Shown here: positions 36,863-45,017 of the stretch, one piece after another | Layout of the letters: each line of letters opens with the position of its first letter | How positions within the stretch are numbered: the stretch's first letter is position 1 | NCBI GenBank assembly: GCA_036794825.1 | Contig: DAIRGA010000026.1 | Coordinates: forward strand, 11,147-75,146 | Direction: 5' to 3' | Length of the DNA: 64,000 nucleotides | DNA from: RZYY01 sp036794825 | GTDB taxonomy: Bacteria > Bacteroidota > Bacteroidia > Bacteroidales > 4484-276 | Program-made: the position numbers and the translations under genes | Notes under the pieces: generated by a model | Told to the model about the DNA's origin: nothing | The model's input: the letters and a program-made list of their open reading frames with translations, nothing else | Database searches by the model: none

Positions 36863-37033
36863 GGCAAAAGATTTAATCCGTTTAATAATAGAAAAGCAGA
36901 GCAAATGTAAAGAACTTCTTTTACCTGGCCGGAGCAATCCATCTTCGTCCTTTTTGTTTGTGTACAAACCAGCCAAATCAACACTAATCCAAAATCTTGT
37001 AAATCAATTCAATATGTTGTCAGGTGGCTTGAG

Positions 37034-38236
37034 CTATTTTATTAAACCAACTGCCCTCAGGCATTTCTCCATTTTCGCAAGTGTCCTTTCGATATCGTGA
37101 TCGAGGCCGACCGAAAAGCGGATCAATCCTTCGGTGAGACCCATCTCTTTCTGCCTCTCTTCAGGGACTTCGGAGGAGGTACTTTTGCCGGAATTGCTGA
37201 AAAGCGTTTTGAAATATCCCAGGCTAACCGCAAGATAACCAACTCCTTCCGTCTCCATCAACTCCATAAGTTCCGCTGCCTTCTCAGCCGTTCCGGCGTC
37301 GAACGAGAGCATTCCGCCAAAACCAAACTCAGGATTCATCATACTCCTGAGCAGTTGATGATGCGGATGGTTTTTCAATCCGGGATAATTAACCTTTATG
37401 CCCAATGCGGTCAGATTTTGAGCGAGATAGAGAGCGTTGCGGCTATGTTGCTGCATTCGGATATGAAGCGTATGCATATTTTTGAGGATGGAGGAAGACC
37501 GGAATGGATCGAGCACCGGGCCAAGCAGCATTGCAGTGCCGTTGTTTACATCTATTAATGCGTTGATGAAATCCAGATCGCCACAAATAGCGCCGGCAAC
37601 ACAATCATTTTTACCGTTAACGAATTTGGTAAGGCTGTACACCGTGATGTTAGCACCCAGGCGGGTTGGCGAAACCATCATCGGTGTAAAAGTGTTGTCC
37701 ACCATAAGCTTCACATTATGCTTCCTGGCAATTTCTGAAAGCGAAGGAATATCAGAAATCTGAAGCAGCGGATTAGTCATGGTTTCGGTGTAGATAATTT
37801 TCGTATTCGGCTGAATGGATTCTTCAACTTGCTTTAAATCAGTAATATCTACGAAAGTAACACCAATGTTGAATTTTGGAAGGTAGTTCTGCAGGAAGGC
37901 AAAAGTCCCGCCATAGGTAGTGCGGCTCGAAATGATATGATCTCCGGCATTACACAGCTGCAAAATTGCGGAAGTAATTGCGCCCATTCCGGATGCAGTA
38001 ACCCATGCAGCCTGAGTGCCTTCCATTGCCGCCATTGCATCGGCAAGATATTTATTGCTTGGATTCCAATGTCTTGAGTATAAGAAACAACCTTCGGCTT
38101 CGCCTTTGAAGGTTTCAAGCATGGTTTTAGCCTGCATGAAAGTAAAAGTGGCTGAATCGGTAACAGAGGGATTAACATCTCCATACTCACCAAATTGCAG
38201 CAAATCCTGTATGCCGCTGGCCGGATCGAATTTCAT
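37034..38236 (-). CDS. Cys/Met-metabolism PLP-dependent enzyme (trans-sulfuration family)
   Basis: This 400-residue PLP enzyme has the trans-sulfuration signatures: TYGGTFAF, MVDNTFTPMM, and the Schiff-base Lys in SLTKFVNGKND. The family includes methionine gamma-lyase, cystathionine gamma-lyase and O-acetylhomoserine sulfhydrylase. The Cys that marks methionine gamma-lyase (TLYGCTF) is Gly here, so methionine gamma-lyase is less likely, but the exact reaction cannot be read from the sequence. The gene stands alone with its own promoter box upstream. Confidence 0.85.
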   Translation of the reverse strand: MKFDPASGIQDLLQFGEYGDVNPSVTDSATFTFMQAKTMLETFKGEAEGCFLYSRHWNPSNKYLADAMAAMEGTQAAWVTASGMGAITSAILQLCNAGDHIISSRTTYGGTFAFLQNYLPKFNIGVTFVDITDLKQVEESIQPNTKIIYTETMTNPLLQISDIPSLSEIARKHNVKLMVDNTFTPMMVSPTRLGANITVYSLTKFVNGKNDCVAGAICGDLDFINALIDVNNGTAMLLGPVLDPFRSSSILKNMHTLHIRMQQHSRNALYLAQNLTALGIKVNYPGLKNHPHHQLLRSMMNPEFGFGGMLSFDAGTAEKAAELMELMETEGVGYLAVSLGYFKTLFSNSGKSTSSEVPEERQKEMGLTEGLIRFSVGLDHDIERTLAKMEKCLRAVGLIK

Positions 38237-38277
38237 AGTTTTAGATTTTAACTAATTATCAATAACGATTTTGGAAG

Positions 38278-38285
38278 CAAAAATA
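38278..38285 (-). promoter_or_regulatory. Bacteroidota -7 box for the PLP enzyme gene
   Basis: On the minus strand this reads TATTTTTG, 42 bases upstream of the ATG at 38236, fitting TAnnTTTG. No -33 TTTG was seen. Confidence 0.45.
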
Positions 38286-38485
38286 CAGTATATGCATTAA
38301 ATAGAATGACATTTTTGGATAAAATAGAAAATATGTAAGCAATAAAAGGATTTTAATTAAATACTGTAACTATTTATGGTCATCAGTGGTTTACTTTGGT
38401 TACAATTTGAAATTGAAATGCCGGGTGGTAAAAAATTGCATCAGCAACCAGAGATTGAATCTGCCCAAAGTCAAAGCAGAAAGAC

Positions 38486-39034
38486 TCATCTGACAATCTT
38501 AATCTCGTCGAGGTTTTCGTTGATCATTTCGAGGAGGTAGCTGCGAACTTCCGGTAAAGTAATCGGCACATCGCCGAGCGCTTGAGCAACTTCCACTGTA
38601 TCAAAAACATACCCATCCACACTCGTGGAATGAGTGTAAATGAACTGGATTTTTGGAAAAGCCGAGATAAGCTGGTAAATAGTTCCGGCTATGTTCCCTA
38701 TGGGTGGCCGGTCGAGATGACGGAGACCAAAGCAACAGGAGACTCTGGTTCCGATTCCAGGTTCAGACGAAATCTTCAGCCAGCCGCCAGTCTGCTCAGC
38801 GCCGTGTTTCAGTAACGAAAGCCCCATCCCCACTTTACGGGTTTTGCGTGAAGTAGTGAATGGATCGGTAACATTGGTAAGGATTTCGGGAGGGATGCCT
38901 ATTCCGTTGTCATCAACAGATATAAGGTATTCGTCAGTGGCCGCATTTTCGGAAATCGAAATCTGAATCCTGGTGGCATTAGCCCTGATGGAATTGTGAA
39001 CGATATCGAGGATGTGCAGCGCTATTTCGGTCAT
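38486..39034 (-). CDS. HATPase-only ATP-binding protein of the sensory hydrogenase operon
   Basis: This 182-residue protein has GHKL ATPase motifs: IVHNSIRANA (N box), VDDNGIGIP (G1) and GMGLSLLKHGAEQTGG (G2). There is no HisKA dimerisation or His-phosphorylation domain, so it is either a kinase of the anti-sigma type (RsbW-like) or a regulatory ATPase. The C-terminal 70 residues are unassigned. It overlaps the end of the PHP gene by 4 bases and ends a four-gene operon with DRTGG and hydrogenase-fold genes. This set is known beside hydrogenases in Clostridia and Thermotogae. Confidence 0.85.
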   Translation of the reverse strand: MTEIALHILDIVHNSIRANATRIQISISENAATDEYLISVDDNGIGIPPEILTNVTDPFTTSRKTRKVGMGLSLLKHGAEQTGGWLKISSEPGIGTRVSCCFGLRHLDRPPIGNIAGTIYQLISAFPKIQFIYTHSTSVDGYVFDTVEVAQALGDVPITLPEVRSYLLEMINENLDEIKIVR

Positions 39035-39762
39035 TGTACGAATCTTCCGTTTTGTTTGTGTAAAGCCATTTTAATTTCTTCGAAACCGGGTTCCTCCAGA
39101 TGAAAAAGATTTCTTTCAGCTCCCATCCTACCCAACTGGTGAGCATCTGAGTTTTGTAGAAAGGTTGTTTCTTTTTGGAAACCATAAATACGGCGAAAAT
39201 TCTCACCTGTGATCCGATAAATCTCAATAGCATCAAATCGCAGATCTTCAGGGATAAAACACAACTGACTTATCAGGCTGAAAGCGTGGCGATTAACATG
39301 TGCAGGTATAAATAGTCCACCAAGTAGGTGAACAAAGGATTCTACCTGGTCAATTGTCTGATCAATGGACTGGATTAGCAGTTTTGGTTCTTCATAGACG
39401 ATTTTTTCTTTCTCATCCACCTGCACCTGATAACCAAATTTATCGGTGTCGTTTGGAAAGTTGAGCAGGTATTTGTCCAAATATCCCTGAAAAACCTCAA
39501 GTTTCTCCCAATCAGGAAGAAAGCAAAGGCAATGCGCTTCTTCAATTGTAGTTACTTCGGCGCCGCAAAGCACAAATATTCCCTCAATTGCTGCCAACCT
39601 GCTGATAACCGGGCAGTGACGTGTGGTATTGTGATCGGTGATACCAATGATATCGAGCTGGAGTTCTTTGGCACGCTTGACAATGTTCACCGGACTCATA
39701 TCGAGGTCTCCACAGGGTGAGAGGACAGTATGTATGTGAAGATCAGCGCTGTAAACAGGCAT
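39031..39762 (-). CDS. PHP-domain metal-dependent phosphoesterase
   Basis: This 243-residue protein has the PHP metal-binding motifs DLHIHTVLSP, GITDHN and a later HVNRH. PHP proteins hydrolyse phosphate esters, for example nucleotides or histidinol phosphate; this short cytoplasmic form is an RNase AM/TrpH-like phosphoesterase by resemblance. Its start is 7 bases after the DRTGG stop and its end overlaps the HATPase start. In the sensory hydrogenase cluster it could turn over a nucleotide signal, but no substrate is known. Confidence 0.85.
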   Translation of the reverse strand: MPVYSADLHIHTVLSPCGDLDMSPVNIVKRAKELQLDIIGITDHNTTRHCPVISRLAAIEGIFVLCGAEVTTIEEAHCLCFLPDWEKLEVFQGYLDKYLLNFPNDTDKFGYQVQVDEKEKIVYEEPKLLIQSIDQTIDQVESFVHLLGGLFIPAHVNRHAFSLISQLCFIPEDLRFDAIEIYRITGENFRRIYGFQKETTFLQNSDAHQLGRMGAERNLFHLEEPGFEEIKMALHKQNGRFVQ

Positions 39763-39769
39763 GTAATGG

Positions 39770-40108
39770 TTATTGCGCGTTGAGAAGGTGATGGATCATT
39801 CCGGTAATTTCGAAGGTCTGCAGGTTAGTTCCAAGAATGGGGATGCTTTCCTCGTTGCTTTTGGCCAGTGTATCGTCATCCGGACTCAGATCTTTGACCA
39901 AAACAACAGCGGCGTGGTCTTTCAGGGATGCTATCGCCATTATGTTTTTATGGGTCTGAAGTGTGATCCAGATGCAGCCCTGGTTGCTGTGTCCCATCAC
40001 GTCGCTAAGCAGGTCGGAAGTATAGCCACTTGTGATAATATTATCCAATCCTTTATCTCCGCTGAAAATTTTCAGATTTAATTTATTAACCAATTCTTTT
40101 ACAGTCAT
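39770..40108 (-). CDS. DRTGG-domain protein
   Basis: This 112-residue protein corresponds to the DRTGG domain, found in phosphotransacetylases and beside hydrogenase genes (GYTSDLLSDVMGH, IWITLQTHKNIMAIASLKDHAAVVLV). The fold suggests nucleotide or small-ligand binding. Its place between the sensory hydrogenase gene (11 bases away) and the PHP gene is conserved in several anaerobes. Its role is unknown. Confidence 0.83.
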   Translation of the reverse strand: MTVKELVNKLNLKIFSGDKGLDNIITSGYTSDLLSDVMGHSNQGCIWITLQTHKNIMAIASLKDHAAVVLVKDLSPDDDTLAKSNEESIPILGTNLQTFEITGMIHHLLNAQ

Positions 40109-40119
40109 TTAATAAATAT

Positions 40120-41472
40120 TTATGATTGTTTTGATTCGAATTTATCTTTGCCCCAGATTCGTTTCATCAGTTCGATGGCGTCTTTGTTTTTCAACATTCC
40201 CTTCAATTCGTAACGGCGCTGAACGAAAATGCAGTTTTCCATCATTCCACGTCCCTGAACGATATCTTCTGCCAGCGCATAACAACCCGGCGACCCGCAA
40301 GCACCGCAGTCAACCATAGGCAGCATCTGGATTATTTGCCTAATCAGCTTCATTTTGCGCATGGCTTCCGACATATCCTCATCCAGTTTCATCATCGAAC
40401 GGGGTTTGATATCGCCGATTTTGATCAATTCGGCCAATTCACGGCGGTAGTCGTTAATCCTAACACTGAAAGCATTTTCCGCCTGGTTTTGCGCTTTTTT
40501 GGCACGGTTTCTCATCCTTTCCGCGGTCAGAAAGCGGTTTTCGAGCGCAAGGACTCCACCGGCGCAACTTTCATCACAGGCGCGCAGCTCGATGAACTGA
40601 AAGCCGGCATTCTCCTCATTTTCCAACTTTTCAAGAAAACCGATTACATTATGCACGCCGTCAATGGCAATTCTGCGGCCACTATAATGCTCTGTTTCTC
40701 CGGTAGTTAATCCCCACAAGATGGCATCAGGTGAAAGCTTATCCTGCGTTTCTTCCAACGAACCGCCGTTGTGGATTTTCTGTTCGAGATGCTGATACAC
40801 TTTATTGAAGGCCGAATCCATGTTGATAACACCGGTAATGGGAGACTGCTCTTTTTCGGCCGGGCTTTTTATTGCTGCAATCTTGGCAGCGCACTGGGTA
40901 AAATAAAAAATCCCGATATCCTCTTCTTTTACCCCCTGGTCGGCCAGGGATTTTTTGAAGTAAAGCGCTGATATGTCGAGTGGAGGCATGAGCAGGATTA
41001 AATTGTGAACCAACGAAGGAAACTGCACCTGGATCAGCCTGACAATTGCCGGACAAAATGTGGATATCAATGGTTTTAGGCTATCGGGATCGTTGATTTG
41101 CTTTTTTACCTCTTCGCGCAAAATGTGAACTCCGTGCTCCACTTCGAAAACGTCAGTAAAGCCAAGTTCATGAAGTGCAGAATAGATATCGGTAAGGGAA
41201 TATTTCGATGGAAACTGTGCAGTAAAGACAGCAGGTATCAGGGCGATGCGGTGTTTATAATTGAAAATATCAGCAAAATCGTCCTGCTCGATGATAATAG
41301 CGCTAACCGGGCATACCCTGAAACACTCTCCGCAGTCAATGCAGCGGTTGTTCATCAGTTTTGCCTTACCATCCCTTACCCTGATTGCGTGCGTCGGGCA
41401 GATGTTCATACATTTTGAACAACCGATGCATAACTCTTCAACTATCTTAAGTGCGTGATGGAAATCCTTCAT
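40120..41472 (-). CDS. sensory [FeFe]-hydrogenase-like protein of the DRTGG/PHP operon
   Basis: The protein has about 450 residues from the ATG at 41472; a TTG at 41496 would add eight. It has two [4Fe-4S] motifs (CIGCSKCMNIC, CIDCGECFRVC), an iron-hydrogenase domain and a C-terminal Fe-S domain (CGACGSPGC). It lacks PAS or kinase domains. Motif L1 is STFCPA, with Phe at the proton-relay position, L2 is QCAAK and L3 is RACDESC with both cysteines. It differs from the other two sensors in this window and may belong to another sensory clade, such as group D; I cannot fix the clade. It is the first gene of its operon. Confidence 0.83.
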   Translation of the reverse strand: MKDFHHALKIVEELCIGCSKCMNICPTHAIRVRDGKAKLMNNRCIDCGECFRVCPVSAIIIEQDDFADIFNYKHRIALIPAVFTAQFPSKYSLTDIYSALHELGFTDVFEVEHGVHILREEVKKQINDPDSLKPLISTFCPAIVRLIQVQFPSLVHNLILLMPPLDISALYFKKSLADQGVKEEDIGIFYFTQCAAKIAAIKSPAEKEQSPITGVINMDSAFNKVYQHLEQKIHNGGSLEETQDKLSPDAILWGLTTGETEHYSGRRIAIDGVHNVIGFLEKLENEENAGFQFIELRACDESCAGGVLALENRFLTAERMRNRAKKAQNQAENAFSVRINDYRRELAELIKIGDIKPRSMMKLDEDMSEAMRKMKLIRQIIQMLPMVDCGACGSPGCYALAEDIVQGRGMMENCIFVQRRYELKGMLKNKDAIELMKRIWGKDKFESKQS

Positions 41473-41500
41473 CTCCCCGAAATTAATTTGAAACAATATC

Positions 41501-41518
41501 CTAAGGTGTAATCCTTAG
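41501..41518. promoter_or_regulatory. palindrome CTAAGG-N6-CCTTAG, candidate operator
   Basis: A perfect 6-bp inverted repeat with a 6-base spacer lies 29 bases upstream of the ATG of the sensory hydrogenase gene and downstream of its -7 box, where it could act as an operator or as an mRNA hairpin. No matching copy was noticed elsewhere in the window. Confidence 0.4.
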
Positions 41519-41564
41519 CTTTTGAAAAAGAATCTACGAATGGCCAGCTTTTTTAAAACGTTTT

Positions 41565-41572
41565 CAAAATTA
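41565..41572 (-). promoter_or_regulatory. Bacteroidota -7 box for the sensory hydrogenase operon
   Basis: On the minus strand this reads TAATTTTG, fitting TAnnTTTG, 93 bases upstream of the preferred ATG at 41472. The leader so implied contains the CTAAGG palindrome. Confidence 0.45.
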
Positions 41573-41813
41573 GCCATTTAAAAGGAACTGGATTTTTCAC
41601 CCTTAAGGTAGGGTCAATGACGACAATCCAACATTTGGGAATTTCTCAAATAATTTCAGTATACCATTAAATACCAAGTGGTTTGATTTTAACCAGAGTT
41701 GCCAATATTGAAAACTTCAAATTTTCAGGGGACAAAAAGAAACGTAAGAAATTGGGTTTTGCGTGAAAATTTTCTCAGTCAATTTTCAAAAACATTTTCC
41801 TTTGTGAAAAAAT
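41573..41813. other. remaining part of the 398-base divergent intergenic region
   Basis: This stretch lies between the promoter boxes of the divergent sensory hydrogenase operon and the galactan locus. It is AT-rich, with no RNA gene, repeat or coding frame that I can support. No regulator gene lies here. Confidence 0.5.
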
Positions 41814-41821
41814 TAACTTTG
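41814..41821 (+). promoter_or_regulatory. Bacteroidota -7 box upstream of the susC-like gene
   Basis: TAACTTTG matches TAnnTTTG and lies 74 bases upstream of the ATG at 41895. A TTTG occurs 9 bases further upstream, too close for a standard -33. It is likely the promoter of the galactan locus. Confidence 0.5.
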
Positions 41822-41894
41822 CATCCAATAATCAGCAGATTATCAATGACGATATTGTTTTTCTCAATCATTCACTCAATTAAAAAGCATTTTT

Positions 41895-44800
41895 ATGGTA
41901 AATTTTTACAAGTTTAAAAAAGCTTTGCTGCTGGTAGCGCTGTTTCTTGCAGTGCTGCCTGCTATTGCGCAAAGGGGCGACATTACCGGAACGGTAAGGG
42001 ATGCCGACGACCGTGCAACAATCCCCGGGGTTTCTATTGTTGTGAAAGGAACCCTGCTGGGAACTACAACCGACATTAATGGTAATTTCAGAATTGCCGT
42101 AGATCCAAACACAACATTGATTTTTTCGTTCGTCGGGTATGCAACCACTGAAGTTGTTGTACAACCCAACACCAGTATTGTGGTAGATTTGAAAATTGAA
42201 GCCACAGCATTGGAGGAGTTCATTGTAATCGGTTATGGAGTGCAGAAAAAGAGCGATGCTACCGGTTCAGTGGTTGCCATTGATTCGAAGAGTTTCAACC
42301 AGGGGCAGATCATAAACCCGGCTGGTCTTGTTTCGGGCAAGATTGCCGGTGTACAGATCACCGATGGTGGTGGCGCACCCGGCGAGGGCGCTACAATCAG
42401 GATCAGGGGCGGATCATCGTTATCGGCCAGTAACGATCCGCTGTATGTAATTGATGGTGTCCCGATTGACAATGAGGGGATATCCGGATCGAGAAGCCCG
42501 CTGAACTCCATCAATCCCGCCGATATCGAAACCTTTACCGTTCTGAAAGATGCTTCTGCCACAGCCATTTACGGGTCAAGGGCATCCAACGGGGTTATCA
42601 TTATCACTACTAAAAAAGGGAAAACCGGATCTCCTCTAAAACTGGAGTATAATGGTAATTTCTCGCTGGCATCACCGGTGAAAACCATTGATGTACTGGG
42701 GGCTAAGGAGTTTTCGAGGCTGGTGAACGAGCGCTATCCCGGATATGCTGATATGCTCGGCACGAGCAGTACCGACTGGCAGAACGAAATATATCAGAAC
42801 GCCTTTGGGATGGATCACGTTCTTGGCATTACCGGTGCTTACAAGATGTTGCCTTATCGCTTTTCGGTAGGTTATTCGAACCAGGATGGTATTCTGAAAA
42901 CCGACAATACCGCTCGCACAACCATCAATGCAGCCCTCAATCCTGCTTTCTTTAATGACCACCTGAAGGTAAACGTGAACTTTAAATATGCCAACGAGCA
43001 GAACCAGTTCGCCGATCGTGGCGCTATTGGAGCATCCGTGCAATATGATCCGACCAAACCAATAACCTCCGGAACCACTTACAATCCTTATTATATGAAC
43101 GATGTGAACGACGACGGAATTTCGGATACGATCCTGATGCCCTCAACAGATTTTGGAGGATACTGGGCATGGATCCAGAGTAATGGTACCGATGTTCCGG
43201 TAGAACAGGGATCGAGCAACCCGGTTGCATTGCTCAACCTTAGGGATGACAATTCAGTGGTCAACCGTACGATCGGAAACATCCAACTGGATTACAAATT
43301 TCACTTTTTACCGGAGTTAAGAGCCAACCTGAACCTGGGAATGGATCACTCAAATTCATCAGGCGAAGTAATTGTACCCGATTATGCTCCCTGGGTTTAC
43401 GACCCTTTGAATGGCGGTGGTATTTACAACTACTACGAACAGGAGAAAAAGAACGAATTGCTCGATTTCTATCTCAACTACAATAAGGATCTCACCAGCA
43501 TAGAAAGCAATATTGATGTGATGGCGGGTTACTCCTGGCAGCATTTCTGGAGGGCCGATTCCAGCCTGAACGGGAATTACTCGAGAGACTTCACCATTGA
43601 TCCTGTGCGCCCGGGCGTCTACCAGAAAAATTTCTTCGGCGATCCTAAACGCACCTATAATATAACGCCAAATTATGTACCCACCGAAAGTTACCTGGTG
43701 TCATTCTTTGGACGACTCAACTATACTTTCAAAGAGCGTTACCTGTTGACCTTAACCCTTCGTAATGACGGAACATCGAGATTTTCGCCCGACACGCGCT
43801 GGGGATTATTCCCATCGGCTGCATTTGCCTGGCGGATGCTGGATGAGAGCTTCATGAAGAACGCCAATGTACTTTCCCAGTTGAAGCTGCGACTGGGTTG
43901 GGGTGTAACCGGTCAGCAAAACATCAATCAGGGTGATTATCCTTACCTTCCCCGCTACACCAGAAGCAACCAATTCGCCCGTTACCAGCTTGGTAACCTT
44001 TTCTACTATACCATGCGGCCGGCAGGATACGATTACAATATCAAGTGGGAAGAAACCACAACCCTTAACTTAGGTTTGGATTTCGGCTTCGCTCAGGATC
44101 GTTTCTACGGGTCTATTGACATCTACAACCGAAAAACAGAAGATCTTATCAACTTCATTCCCGTTCCGGCCGGCACGAACCTTTCCAATTTTATCCTTAC
44201 CAATGTTGGAAACCTTGAAAATAAAGGATTTGAGTTTATGCTTACCTCACGTATTTTCAACACTAGCGAACTATTTTGGGAAGTGGGCTTTAATGCCACT
44301 TACAATCAGAACGAAATTACCAAACTCACGGCTTCTGATGACCCTGACTATCTCGGCGTTGAAACCGGCGGAATTTCAGGTGGTGTAGGGAACTTTGTTC
44401 AGATGAACAGCGTTGGGCGACCAGCCAATTCTTTCTTTGTTTTCGAGCAGGTTTACGGAACCGATGGCAAGCCAATCCAGGGTTTATATGTTGACCGCAA
44501 TGGTGATGGCGAGATAACCAATGCTGACCGCTACCATTACAAAAAACCGGCAGCCGATTTCTACTTTGGTATTTCATCTGCCCTCAACTACAAGCAATGG
44601 GATTTTACCTTCTCTGGGCGCGCCAATTTTGGAAATTATGTCTACAACAACGTCGAATCAGAGAACGCTGTTTACGAACGACTATACCGTCCGGAAGGAC
44701 CTTATCTTGGCAATATCGTTTCAGCGGTGGCCAATACAGATTTTATCAATCCTCAGTATTTGTCGGATTATTACATTCAGGATGCCTCATTCTTCAGGAT

Positions 44801-44996
44801 GGACAATATTTCGCTCAGCTACAGTTTCCCTGATTTGATCAACGGCAAGGCTGATCTGAGAATTACAGGTACTGTGATGAATGCGTTTGTCATTACACAG
44901 TATGATGGTGTTGATCCCGAGATCAGCGGCGGGATTGACAACCGGTTTTATCCCCGCCCGCGCACCTATGTTTTAGGCCTTAATCTTCAATTTTAA
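41895..44996 (+). CDS. susC: SusC/RagA-type TonB-dependent transporter
   Basis: This 1033-residue outer-membrane protein has a signal peptide (to about residue 25), an N-terminal carboxypeptidase-regulatory-like beta domain (GTVRDADDRATIPGVSIVVKG), the TonB plug with the SusC-family segments YVIDGVPI and TVLKDASATAIYGSRASNGV, and a 22-strand barrel ending in LGLNLQF. It takes up oligosaccharides bound by its SusD partner, using TonB energy. The genes downstream indicate galacto-oligosaccharides as substrate. No N-terminal STN domain is present, so regulation by sigma/anti-sigma contact is not expected. Confidence 0.96.
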   Translation: MVNFYKFKKALLLVALFLAVLPAIAQRGDITGTVRDADDRATIPGVSIVVKGTLLGTTTDINGNFRIAVDPNTTLIFSFVGYATTEVVVQPNTSIVVDLKIEATALEEFIVIGYGVQKKSDATGSVVAIDSKSFNQGQIINPAGLVSGKIAGVQITDGGGAPGEGATIRIRGGSSLSASNDPLYVIDGVPIDNEGISGSRSPLNSINPADIETFTVLKDASATAIYGSRASNGVIIITTKKGKTGSPLKLEYNGNFSLASPVKTIDVLGAKEFSRLVNERYPGYADMLGTSSTDWQNEIYQNAFGMDHVLGITGAYKMLPYRFSVGYSNQDGILKTDNTARTTINAALNPAFFNDHLKVNVNFKYANEQNQFADRGAIGASVQYDPTKPITSGTTYNPYYMNDVNDDGISDTILMPSTDFGGYWAWIQSNGTDVPVEQGSSNPVALLNLRDDNSVVNRTIGNIQLDYKFHFLPELRANLNLGMDHSNSSGEVIVPDYAPWVYDPLNGGGIYNYYEQEKKNELLDFYLNYNKDLTSIESNIDVMAGYSWQHFWRADSSLNGNYSRDFTIDPVRPGVYQKNFFGDPKRTYNITPNYVPTESYLVSFFGRLNYTFKERYLLTLTLRNDGTSRFSPDTRWGLFPSAAFAWRMLDESFMKNANVLSQLKLRLGWGVTGQQNINQGDYPYLPRYTRSNQFARYQLGNLFYYTMRPAGYDYNIKWEETTTLNLGLDFGFAQDRFYGSIDIYNRKTEDLINFIPVPAGTNLSNFILTNVGNLENKGFEFMLTSRIFNTSELFWEVGFNATYNQNEITKLTASDDPDYLGVETGGISGGVGNFVQMNSVGRPANSFFVFEQVYGTDGKPIQGLYVDRNGDGEITNADRYHYKKPAADFYFGISSALNYKQWDFTFSGRANFGNYVYNNVESENAVYERLYRPEGPYLGNIVSAVANTDFINPQYLSDYYIQDASFFRMDNISLSYSFPDLINGKADLRITGTVMNAFVITQYDGVDPEISGGIDNRFYPRPRTYVLGLNLQF

Positions 44997-45017
44997 TCAA
45001 TGAAAGGAATAACAGAC

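Noticed and set aside
36863..36976. N-terminal extension of the aldehyde dehydrogenase
   Set aside because: It begins with TTG, has no family similarity, and the ATG at 36862 starts the conserved part.
37034..38236. Methionine gamma-lyase
   Set aside because: The Cys that marks this enzyme is Gly here, so only the wider trans-sulfuration family is claimed.
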